NCBI RefSeq assembly: GCF_016808335.1
Contig: NC_053146.1
Location: 8,377,015 to 8,441,014, forward strand
Length of the DNA: 64,000 bases
Direction of reading: 5' to 3'
DNA from: Panicum virgatum
Lineage: Eukaryota; Streptophyta; Magnoliopsida; Poales; Poaceae
The position numbers and the translations under genes are program-made. Under the pieces are notes generated by a model. The model was given only the letters and a program-made list of their open reading frames with translations. It was not told the origin of the DNA and made no database searches. Of this stretch, positions 11,601-23,600 are shown in pieces; position 1 is the stretch's first letter, and the number at the start of each line of letters is the position of its first letter.

Positions 11601-14600
11601 AGCAGAAAATGTTTATCATGTTGGGCAAGTCGTCAAATGTAGAATTATCAATGTGCTCCCTGCTTCAAGGAGAATAAATGTTAGTTTCATCCTATCTCAT
11701 AATAGGTGAGTTCTGTCATGCTTGTTTGTTTCTATTTTCCTGCTCTATTATTAAACTGCTTTGTTTGACATGACAGCCAAGCATATATTTTTAGAATTTC
11801 TTTGAAGTTTATTCTTTCATTGAGCATTTCCTGCCATCTTTCTGCTTGTCTTTGAAGACTTATTTGATTTTAATATTAAGAAGTCTTAATTCTCATCAGT
11901 GGAGAATTGGAGATCCAGGCTCAGCATATTAGTATTTTTCATGTTTAGGTAAATAGGATGATATGGTGGGGCTTTAAAACGACTTGCCAGTTTTGACAAT
12001 GGTATTTTGATGGAGAAACTAAAAATGATGGAGACGAACAACTTGACCTTCTGTGGACCAAGAAAATAATTAGGCTCATCAGGACAATATTATAGTATCA
12101 CCAGTTATCTACATGGTACCTTTAAACTTTTCATTTGTTGGTGTACTATGCGCTGAAGTTTTCCATAAGCATCGAAAATTGTTTGTGAATGGTCTAACTG
12201 CACACCTCTACCACATGATGTCAAAGCTGTGTCTTCGACCTTCTATATTTTGGGTAATTTCTTTGATTTCGAGTCCCTTTTTGGGTAATGCTCCCATCTG
12301 GCAACCATAAATTTCATCTTTGAACAAGGAAAAGTTCCTGTTAGTTCTCTGCTTTGTTTTCGAATTTGTATGGAATTTCCAGAATGGTCATTTCTCATAT
12401 TTTGTAGCTTTACACTTTAACCCCTTTCGCATTTATGTTTGCCCCATGTAGGTTTATTCCAGCAGATACTGCAAAGTTAGGAAGTATTGTCTCTGGTGTG
12501 GTGGAACGACTTACTCCTGCAGCTGTTGTTGTCAGTGTAAATGGCTTCTCCAAGGGAACAATACTAAATGAACATTTGGCAGACCATCATGGTATACCCT
12601 CATCTATTATGTTACGTGATTTGTAACTATTTTGTTGAATCAAGAAATTTCCCTCCCTCTTGTGGGTGCACTTATATTCTCTGTGGCTGTTTATTCATAA
12701 TATCTTTAGTGCTCTAACCACTGAGTTTTTTTTTTCATTAGGTCAAGCTGCTCAGTTGAAGAATTTGCTTAAACCTGGGCATGAGTTCAACAAACTCCTA
12801 GTTCTCGGTGAAGTCAACAAACTTCTTCATTTCTTATTGGAACCATATTAAAAAGAATGATCCTCTTGCTGTCCTGTGCTCCCCTTTCATAAATATTTGA
12901 CGTTTAGAACATTTACAGTCTCTGATTTTAATTTTGGCTTTACCTTTCAATATGGAAATGGTAGCAAAGAAATTCTTAAAACATTGTATCTGTTGGAGTA
13001 TATTGAGCCCATGTGTATAGAGGCCCATGTGTAGGTATTATATATACCCACCCTTCTAGGGTTGGAGGAATACAGAAAATATTCTCTCCAATATGGTATC
13101 AGCCTAGGGTTAGGTTTAGCCTCTCCTCTCCTCTCCTCTCCCGTCCATCCCGCAGCCGCCGCCGCCCGCCATGGCCGGCCGGCCGCCGGCGCCGCCGGCC
13201 TCCTCCCCTCCCCTCTCTTCCTTCCCTCCTCTCCCTCCCTCCTCTGCTCCGGGCGCAGGAGGCCCTGCGCCGCGCGCGCTGGGCGCCGCCGCCTGGCCTC
13301 CTTCCTCCCCTGCTGCTGCCGCGCTCGGGGCTCGGGGAGGCCCGTGGACGTCCTACGCCGCCATCGCGGGTCCTGGAGCCACCGGCGTGGGTCATCCCGG
13401 CGCGGGCGCAGCCGCGGGAGGCCCTGCGGCCGCCGGCGCGGGCAATCCTGGCCCGATCCGCCTTGGGGCTGCTGCACTGGCCGCCCCGGTCGGTCCTGGC
13501 GCCGCCGTAGCCGTGGGTGGGGCCGCCGCCGCCGCCCAGGCAGGGCCTGCGGCCGCCCAGACCGCCGCTGCCGCCGCCCAGGATGTTCCTGGCGCAGGCG
13601 CGGGCGCGGATGGGCCATCTGACGCCACTCAGGACGACGTCGCCGCCGCTGTCGCCGTCACCGCCCTCCGAGCCGCGATCGCTGCCGGCAAGCAGCCCGC
13701 AGTCGCCGCGGCCGCCGTCGATCCCATGTGGCCCGAGCTCAGGATGCCTCCCATGGATGCGCCGCTCTCCGCCGCCGCCTTCCGTGGGCAGCAGGCCGAC
13801 GCCGCTCTCGCTGCGGCACTCCTCACCGCCAAGTCGGAAGCTTCGGCGGCCCAGGAGCGGGTCCGCGTAGCTGCCCTCGCCTGGGAGCGCGAGCGCGCCA
13901 CGGCCGACGCCCTCGCCCTCCGGGTCGCCGAGGCGGAGCGCTTCCTCCGCGTCTCCTCTGGCCAGCACGTCGACCCCGAGCACGGCACCTCCTCCCACCA
14001 CGCCCCGCCCACTGGATCTGGAGCTCGGTACGACCCGACTGACCCCATGGTCGCCCAGCTCCATCTCCAGGCGGCCGGCGTCCAGAACATCAGGGCTCTG
14101 GTCTCCGTCCTCGACCCCGCGTCCTCCCTACGACCGCTGGCGGGACCAGGTCCTCCTCACCCTCCGCCGCTACGCCCTCGACGACCACGTCCTCGTCGAC
14201 TCGCCGATCGCGGCGCGTGACGTGACGTGGCTGCGCCTCGACAGCGTCGCCCTGTCCTGGATCTTCGGGACCATCTCCCTGGATCTTCAGGACCTCGTCA
14301 GGACACACGGCGGCACCGCGCGGCAGGCCTGGGTGGCGCACGAGGGGCAGTTCCTCGGCAACGCCGAGTACCGCGCCCTCCAGCTCGACGCCACCTTTCG
14401 CACCTTCGTGCAGGGGGACCTCTCCGTCGGTGAGTACTGCCGGCGGATGAAGAGCATGGCCGATGCTCTTCACGACCTCGGGGATCCAGTGTCCGATCGG
14501 GTCTTGGTGCTCAATGTCCTACGGGGACTGAGCAGCACCTATGACCACCTGAAGGGCTGGATCGCCCGCCAGAGGCCCTTCCCCACCTTCCTGCAGGTCC

Positions 14601-17600
14601 GGGACGACCTCGCCCTCGAGATCACCAGGGGTCTCGCGCCCGGATCGTCCTCGCCCACCCCCGCCGCGCTCGTTGCTACTCCACCGGCCTCCACTGCTCC
14701 TGCCACCTCCCTCCTTGGTGCTACTCCCGCCGGGCAGACCGGAGGACCCCCCCGGGGGGGGGGGGTGTGGACGTCGCCGGCGACGGGGTGGTGGTGGTGG
14801 CACTGGTGGCCCTGCTTCTGGGAACACCGGTACCGGTGGGGGCCGTCGGGGCGGCGCGGCGACACCGGCTCCGGCTCCCGCCCCTGCCGCTGGAGATACG
14901 CCCTGGCCATCCTTCAGCAACCCATGGTCAGGGCGCATCTCGATGTGGCCGTTCCAGGGTCCGGGAGGGGGGCCTCGTCCTCAGCTCCAGCCGACGGCCA
15001 TGTTCACTGGCGCTGCTCCACTCTTCGCGCCTTCCTGGACCCCGCCCGCTCAGCCCAGCCAGCTGCCGACCTGGCCTAGGGGGTGGGACCAGGCCGCTCT
15101 GGCGCAGTCCTTCAGCACCATGGGACTGACGCTGCCGACCAGCACCGAGTGGATCGCCGACTCGGGCGCCTCGTTCCACACCACTCCCGATGCTGGTATC
15201 CTCTCTTCTGTCCGACCCCCACACCCCTCTTGTCCTTCTTCTATCATGGTTGGTGATGGGTCTTGTCTTCCTGTCACCGCCGTGGGTTCTGCTCCTCGTC
15301 TTCCTCATGTTCTTGTTGCACCTCAAATGGTTCACAACCTTCTTTCTATTCGCCAGTTTACTGTTGACAATTCCTGTTCTATCGAATTTGACTCCTCTGG
15401 TCTTACTGTGAAGGATTCGGTTTCCCGGGGTCCACTTCTCTGATGTGACAGCCCGGGGCCCTTTACACTCTTCGGCTTCCTGCTTCCGCTGCCTCACCTT
15501 CGGCTTCTTCGTCTTCTGCTTTTGCCGTGACGCCTTCTTCCACCACCTGGCACCGCTGGCTTGGTCACCCCGGCCGCGACGTTTTGGCTTAGCTCCGCCG
15601 TAGTACCGATGTTCCATGTACTAGGGCTCCTGCTGAGCACCTCTGTCATGCGTGGCAGTTAGGTCGTCATGTTAGACTTCCGTTTTTTTTTTCTTCTTCG
15701 CATGCGCATGCTTTTGATCTCATTCACTGTGACCTGTGGACATCTCCTGTTCTCAGCATGTCTGGCTATAAATATTATCTAGTCATTGTTGATGATTTTT
15801 CTCATTACTCTTGGACTTTCCCTTTGCGCGCTAAGTCTGAGACCTTCCCCACCCTCCTCCACTTCTTTGCCTGGGTGTCCACTCAGTTCGGCCTCACCGT
15901 TAAGGCCGTCCAGTGTGACAACGGGCGGGAGTTCGATAACTCCACCTCCCGGTCTTTCTTCCTGTCTCGGAGTGTTCAGCTGCGTATGTCTTGTCCGTAT
16001 ACCTCTCCTCAAAACGGCAAGACTGAGCGGATGATTCGCACGACGAACGACGTCGTGCGCACCCTTCTGATCCAGGCTTCTCTCCCCCCGCGCTTCTGGG
16101 CTGAGAGCCTCCACACCGCCACCTACCTGCTCAACCGCCTTCCGTCCACTGCTTCTCCTGCTCCCACTCCACACCACGCTCTTTTCGGTACCCCTCCTCG
16201 CTACGATCACCCTCGGGTCTTCGGGTGTGCGTGTTACCCTAACACCTCCGCCACCGCTTCTCACAAGCTGGCGCCCCGCTCGACACGTTGTGTGTTCCTT
16301 GGGTACTCCCCTGACCACAAGGGGTATCGATGCTTTGACCTCACCTCTCGCCGCGTTCTGATCTCCCGACACGTCGTCTTCGACGAGTCGGATTTCCCCT
16401 ACTCCACCTCCTCCACACCTTCTGATCCCGAGCTCGCGTCTCTGTTTCCGACTGACCCGGTGGTTTAGCCACCGTTACCTGTCTGTTCTTTTCCTGCAGG
16501 TTTTTCCGGCGCACCGGCACCACTTCCGGTGATCCCTGCTGCGCCGAGCGCGGCCCCGGTGCCCGCGGTCGCGCCACGCGCGGCCCCCGGACCTCCGGTC
16601 GTGCCGCGCACGGACCCGGTGTCTCCCGCTGCGCCACGCGCGGCCCCGGTGCCTTCCACTGCACCTGAGCGGTACGCTCAGCCGGTGCAGGTGTACCGGC
16701 GTCGTTCGGCACCGGCGCCGCCTACTGCTCCGGAGGCTTCTGCGACGCCGACACCGGAGCCGTCGCCGCCGCCGCCGCTTGCTCCGGCTCCCTCTCGAGC
16801 TGAGCCTGAGGTGTACCACCCGCCGGTCCTCCATCGGGATCCTCGGCATATCCATCCCATGGTGACTCGGCGGATGGTGTCCCAGGCCGCGATTCTCTCC
16901 GCCACCGAGGGAGAGCCGCAGGTCTCTCCGGTACCCTCCTCTGTCCGCGACGCCTTGGCGGATCCTCACTGGCGTCGCGCGATGGAAGAGTTGTACGCGG
17001 CTCTTCTTGCCAACCAGACGTGGGCCCTCGTGCCGCGCCCGTCTGGTTGCAATGTGGTGACTGGCAAGTGGATCTGGACGCATAAGCGTCGGGCTGACGG
17101 CACACTGGAGCGCTACAAGGCTCGCTGGGTTCTCCGGGGGTTCACTCAGCGGCCTGGTGTGGACTATGATGAGACCTTCAGCCCGGTCGTGAAGCCCGCT
17201 ACGGTGCGCACGGTCCAATCGCTTGCGCTCTCGCGCACTTGGCCTGTGCACCAGCTGGACGTGAAGAATGTGTTTCTTCACGGCACCTTGTCAGAGACTG
17301 TCTACTGCTCTCAGCCAGCGGGATTTGTGGACTCGAGTCGTCCGGATATGGTCTGCCGGCTCAACAAGTCTCTCTATGAACTGAAGCAGGCTCCTCGGGC
17401 TTGGTACTCTCGGTTCGCCACGTTCTTGATGACACTGGGATTCACCGAGGCCAAGTCTGACACGTCTCTCTTCATCTACCGCCGTGGGGATGAGACTGCT
17501 TATCTGCTGCTATATGTCGACGACATTGTGCTCATAGCTTCCAGTCAGCAGTTGCTTCAGAGTGTCATCTCCTCTCTGCAGCTGGAGTTTGCTATGAAGG

Positions 17601-20600
17601 ATCTCGGTCAGCTCCACTTCTTGGGCGTCACTGTTGAGCCTCGCCCGTCTGGTCTTCTCCTTCACCAGCGGCAGTACGCCCTCGATATTCTGGAGCGGGC
17701 TGGGATGACTGATTGCAAGCCCTGCTCCACTCCAGTCGAAACTCAGGCGAATCTGTCTGCTGATCTGGGTGCTCCGGTGGATGATCCTACTGCCTACCAG
17801 AGTCTGGTCGGCGCTTTGCAGTACCTCACCTTCACCAGGCCGGATCTCACCTACGCTGTTCAGCAGGTCTGTCTCCATATGCATGATCCCCGGGAGTCAC
17901 ACCTTGCTACGCTGAAGCGTCTCCTCCGGTACGTCCGTGGCACTGTGGACCTCGGCCTGGTACTTCACCACTCGTCCTCTGCTGAGCTGGTGGTCTACAC
18001 CGACGCTGACTGGGCTGGCTGCCCGGACACTCGTCGCTCCACCTCCGGCTACGCCGTCTTCCTGGGCGGGAACCTGGTCTCCTGGTCGTCCAAGCGGCAG
18101 CCGGTTGTCTCCCGCTCCAGTGCCGAGGCGGAGTACCGGGCTGTCGCTAACGGCGTGGCGGAGGCGTCCTGGCTACGACAGCTCTTGGCGGAGCTCCACA
18201 GCCCGCTCGCCAAGAGCACGCTCGTCTACTGCGACAACGTCAGGGCCGTGTATCTCTCCACCAACCCCGTCCAGCATCAGCGGACGAAGCACGTGTAGAT
18301 CGACCTACACTTTGTGCGCGACAGAGTCGCCATCGGCGATGTTCGGGTACTCCATGTCCCGACTACCTCCCAGTTTGCTGACATCTTCACCAAGGGGCTG
18401 CCCTCGTCGACCTTCTCGGAGTTTCGATCCAGCCTCAACGTAGCCGGTGGCTAGTTGTGGCTGCGGGGGGGGGGGGGGGGGGGGGGGTATTAGCCCTTTT
18501 GTGCTCTACTTGTACTCTCATTTTGTCCAGTCTTGAACACCGCTGCGTCGGTTGTTCAGACTGCGGGGGAGTGTTAGCTTTCTTGTTGTCCAGTCTTGAA
18601 CACCGCTGCGCCGGTAGTTCAGACTGCGGGGGGGTGTTGGAGTATATTGAGCCCATGTGTATAGAGGCCCATGTGTAGGTATTATATATACCCACCCTTC
18701 TAGGGGTGGAGGAATACAGAAAATATTCTCTCCAATAGTATCGTTACCAATATCTACAAGAGTATCATGTATGGCTTATGAAAGAGTGAACATAATGTTA
18801 CAATGGCAGATTTTCCGTTCACGGTTGTGCATGCACTCTTGTAGCTTGTCTTGGTCTGCTTGTTGTCATCATACTGATAGTTGTTTGCAGTTGCTTAGTG
18901 ATGCATTTTTGGTTTACATCAGATGGATTTCACATTGCTAATTTCCCTTCTGGTTTTCTAATACCATATTCTGCAGATATTGAAGGCCAAAATTTAATCC
19001 TTTCAGCAAAGCACTCACTTATCAATAGCGCAAGTGACATTCCTTCAGAGATATTGCAGATGCATCCTGGAGCTGTAGTTCATGTAACATTTTATTTTTC
19101 TGTATTTATTTTTGCTAAGCCTTTAATGATCAACTCAGCTGACAGTTCTTTTTTCTTAGGGTTATATTTGCAACATCATAGAAGCTGGTTGTTTTGTCCG
19201 CTTTCTTGGACATTTGACTGGTTTCTCTCCCAAGGACAAAGTAAGAAAATTTCAACTCTGCCTTTCTTTCTTTCTTTTGAAAAGAATGTCTAATTTTTCT
19301 TGTTTCACAAAGGCAGTTGATAGGCGGGTAGAAAAGCTTTCTGACGTGTTCTATGTTGGCCAGTCAGTTCAGAGTCATATACTCAGTGTATGTCTCCCTA
19401 TTTCCTGGTCTATATATCCTGTGTTATTTGTGTTCTTCTAAATCTTTGTTTTTCCTCCCCCTAATAGGTAAACACAGAAACTGCTAGAGTAAAACTCTCA
19501 CTTCAACAGTCAATGTGCTCATCAGCGGATTCTTCATTTATTCGAGGATACTTTCTTTTGGATCAGAAGGTTATAATAAAATACAAGTACCTCTTATTTC
19601 ATGTAGAAGAAAGTTTTCATTGATCTTCTGGTAGCTTGTCATAGTAGTGGCTTCGATGTGTGGGCATGTGAGATTTTTGTGGAACCTGCTAAGTAATTAA
19701 TATTCTCTTGCGGGGACCAGGTTAGCTAATGGCTATTTCCTTGGTTGTAACTGTTGTTTCTTGTTTTCTTTGTTTCTTCAATTGCTAGTTCCTTTTCATT
19801 TTTATTTGTACACATGGGGCATCTTACTCATGTGCTTGTGCATATTGGATAGATGTTGGTCTTCTACAAGATAAACTAGGACATGGTGAGTTTGCTGTGG
19901 GATCTTCGTGTCATTAGTGATAATTTTTGGACATATGACCCTGTTGGTCAGCAGGGTAATTTGTTCAATAACTAAGGGTTTAGATTAAAATACCACCATC
20001 AGTACCTCTGTAATAAAATTTCATTACTTAAAGAGTTTGGACTTTTAACTGATGTACCTTTTGTATCTTAGTTTTTATGATCCTCATATGTTAAGCTCAT
20101 TCGTAATGATGTTTTAACACACACATGTCATTTGTGGCTACCTCTGTGATATAGATTGCAGCATTGAAGCACTCAAGCCATGATTGGGCTCATGCTTTTG
20201 GCATAGGTAGCCTAGTTAAGGGGGAGGTGGGAGCAATAGAAGAATATGGTATTATCCTTAACTTCAATGACCATCCAGATGTTGTTGGTTTAATTGAACA
20301 TCATCAACGTAAGTAATTCTCCATTCATGATATTAACATTCCGATGTACAATCATGCTAATTTTTTCTTTCTGTTTTTGCAGTCAGTGGCAGTACTCTAG
20401 AAGTGGGATCTTCTGTGAAGGGTCTTGTTTTGGATTTGTCAGATGGAGTTGTTAACTTATCCCTTAAACCAGAGCTAATCAGTAGTGCCAGAAATGTTGG
20501 CTTAAAAAAGGTAATGGTTGTACCTTTGGTGCAAAGTTATCAGTCATATACCTTGCCAGGCATGCACTGTGCACAGGTTAGGTATTGAATGTACCTGAAA

Positions 20601-23600
20601 TAGGTTACATGCTTGTTCGTCTTGTGCATAATTTATTATGGCTTATATATTACTTGCTGTTATGCCCTTCATATGTGCGGTGATTGTTAGTGTTAAGGGT
20701 ATTATAGTCATTGTACTTTAGTCTAGGGTTTGGGGTCTCCTCTTGTACTCTATATATGCCCAAAGGGCCTCTCTCAATACAATTAGATAGTTCACTCTCT
20801 CTTCCTCTCCTCAACCGTAACATGGTATCACAGCCATCGTTCTGATCCGGCCGACCACCCTCGTCGTCGCCGCTGCGCTGCCCCTGGGAGCTTCGTCTTG
20901 CTCCTGGGGGCGGCATCCTCCAGACCCAAACCCATTTTTTTGGTTATTGAGTCATAGCAGCAGCAGCAAGATCCGTCCAGTTGCGGGAGGGGAGCAGCAG
21001 CCCCTGCCCGTCGTGGATCCGTCCCCATCCGCCATCGATCCGCTTGCGGGAGGGGAGCAGCAGCCCCTCCCCCTCATGGATCCGGCGCCGCCGTTCTCTG
21101 TCCGCCGCCCATCGCGGCGGATCCATCTGCGCCGTCGCGTGGCGCCCGTCCGCGCCGTCGTGGCCTCCTCTTCAGCCGCCCGTCGTTGATTTGCTCGCGG
21201 GAGGGGAGCAGCAAACCCTGCCCGTCGCGGATCCGGCCGCCTCCGCCTCCTCCGCCGGCCATCTTCGTCGCCGCCCGTCGCGGCCTCCTGCACCGCTGTC
21301 GCGGCCTCCTTCTGCGCCGCCCGTCGCGGCTCGTCCCCGCCATCTGCCCGCGTCCACCCGTCGGGAGCAGTGGCCGCCGGCTTGTGCAGCCGCCATCTTC
21401 AGTCCGCGGCGTCCGTCCAGCGCTGCCCGTCCGGCCGCCGTCGGGGCTCCTCCGCCCCGCCTCCATCTCCGCTCGTCCGGCCGCCGGAAGGGGGGTGCTG
21501 CAGCTGCTGCCCGTCGTCGATCTGCTCGCGGACTCCCCGTCGTTCGTCCGCCTGTCCCCGCCGGCTCGTCCTCGCGCCGTCCGCCCTCCTCTGTTCTCTC
21601 TGTTTGCAGAGGACCGGCTGCAGTTCATCCCCTGCCGCCGCCCCTCCTCTTGCTGCTTGTTGCCGCTTCTCGGGAGAAGGGGCTCGTCCCTCTGCTCCTG
21701 TCCGCTCGGATTGGGGGCAGCATAGGCCCGTCGCCCTGCCCCCAGTCCCCCGTCATCGTGCTGTGCGGTGCGGTGCTCTGTTCTGCTACTTGCTGCTACT
21801 GCTGCTGGAGGCCCGTTCTGAAATTGATCTCGCACATGCAGCTGCTGGTAGTATTGCTTTGCTTCGTTGCACTTGCATCTGCATCCACGCCAATCCAAGT
21901 CCAATTTCGTTGCTCCGTAATTCTGCTGCTGTTGGTGTCCATCTACTGCAATTCATATTTTGCTTGTGCCTGTTGCTGTCATCTGCTGCTGCCTTGAGTC
22001 CTTTTTTTTCTTCTTCAGTATATTCAGTCCACATGTGTGATGTGTCCATCCATATCAGCTGCTAGCAGTCCTTGCTTGATGCTTAAATGTGTTCTTTGCT
22101 GCAGCGAATCGTATCCCAGCTGCATGCTTCTGCTAGCATATCAATCTTTGTTATGTTCGGTTTCCCAACCAAGTTCACAAATTCGTTCAATTCGTCGAAG
22201 CCGTGTATTTCCACAATTCCATTGTCAGATCAGCCATTATCTTTGTTTTATTTTATGGTTAGTTGAATCCCGTCGATTCGCTAACCGACGTCGTCATTGT
22301 TGGTGCGACCTTTGCCCTCTTGGTCCCTTTCGGAGCCGTTTTGCTCCACATCTTGATCAATGGCCATTTATTTGTCGTCGTCATCATCATCATGTCATCT
22401 CGCTGCCTGCCGTCTTGCAGCAGTGAACTCTCTCCTCTTCGTTTGGCTGGTTTGACACATCTCAAGTTATTGTCAAGTTCAAGTCTCCAAAACAAGGCTC
22501 GTGTTTGAGGAGTTGTTGTACTGGTTTGTGAAGACTCGAGGTATTTGCTCAAGTACTGGTTTGTGAAGGCAATACCCTCTTGTGGAGGAGCTCATCTACA
22601 TGACATGTTCAAGAGTTGCACGCTTCGATGATATCAAGATTTTAGACTTGGATGTATCTTTTCCTTGTTTCTTTTGAGTCTAGTGCTTAGTGTCAACTCT
22701 CCAAATGCAACGTCATTGCATTCACGTTGCATTTGAGAGGGGGTGTTAAGGGTATTATAGTCATTGTACTTTAGTCTAGGGTTTGGGGTCTCCTCTTGTA
22801 CTCTATATATGCCCAAAGGGCCTCTCTCAATACAATTAGATAGTTCACTCTCTCTTCCTCTCCTCAACTGTAACAGTTAGAAGCTTGTGCACATTGGCTT
22901 TGGGCACTATAGATTAACTCTGGATCATATCATCGCACTTAATCCAGAACTCAGTCTGCAATTTTTCTTTATGTTTTAATTAGTACAAGGTGCAGTTTTT
23001 TTTATTATATTCACTCCTGTTCATGTATTATCAAGACTTACATTATGTTTCCTTCTTTGCACTTTATAGAAACGCCAGAGGGCTGCAGTTGCAGACTTGG
23101 AGCTGCATGAGGAAGTGAATGCAGTTGTAGAGATGGTCAAAGAGAGCTATGCGGTGTGCAAATTACTCCATTTGACCGATTTTTTTTGTTGAATAATAGG
23201 CTGATTGCAATTTATTTTACTCTTGTGTTTTTATTTAATCCAGGTTCTTTCGATCCCCGAGTACAACTATGCAATTGGTTTTGCACCACTGATGGATTAC
23301 AACTCACAGCTGCTTCCCTGCCACCACTATGATAATGGGCAACGGTAATTTTTGGAACTTTGCCAATTTCGAATTCATTTTTTTGTCATTGTTAGCTGTT
23401 ACTCCCTCCATTCCAAATTATAGGTCGTTTTGGCATTTCTACGTACATAGTTTTTGCTATGCACCTAGATGTACACTATGTCTAGATACATAGCAAAAAC
23501 TATGTACCTAGAAATGCAAAAACAACCTATAATTTGGAAGGAGGGAGTAAAATTTAAGTAACCCTACTTTTCAGCTTTGACGTTAACTCTGAAGGAACTT

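Larger units (their letters stand above)
12991..18737 (+). mobile_element. Ty1/copia LTR retrotransposon with 103-bp LTRs, inserted in RRP5 intron 17
   Basis: The element is 5,747 bp and lies in the intron between RRP5 exons 17 and 18, in the gene's orientation. It is bounded by a 5-bp target duplication GTATC (12986-12990 and 18738-18742). A primer-binding site beginning TGGTATCAG follows the 5' LTR at 13094, matching the initiator tRNA-Met 3' end, and a G-rich polypurine tract (18628-18634) precedes the 3' LTR. The order protease, integrase, reverse transcriptase, RNase H places it in Ty1/copia. The two LTRs differ at one base, suggesting recent insertion, yet the coding region has several breaks. 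LTRs of 103 bp are very short for a coding copia. Confidence 0.95.
20691..22875 (+). mobile_element. TRIM (non-autonomous LTR element with 132-bp LTRs) in RRP5 intron 23
   Basis: Two 132-bp LTRs (20691-20822 and 22744-22875) differ at one base and begin TGTTAAGG and end GTAACA. The target duplication is GTTAG (20686-20690 and 22876-22880). A primer-binding site starting TGGTATCA sits at 20823, and a purine tract GAGAGGGGG lies just before the 3' LTR. The 1.92-kb interior has no gag or pol domain. Its left half is GC-rich with a repeated module (see findings); its right half is AT-rich. The element is in the gene's orientation within the intron 20511-23069. The long ORFs inside overlap in several frames and are not treated as genes. 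Confidence 0.95.

Noticed and set aside
13099..14064. 321-codon minus-strand ORF opposite copia gag
   Set aside because: Antisense shadow of the GC-rich gag frame.
20981..22065. ORFs of 338, 276 and 231 codons inside TRIM 1
   Set aside because: They lie within a bounded non-autonomous element, overlap in several frames and show no domain; treated as element interior.
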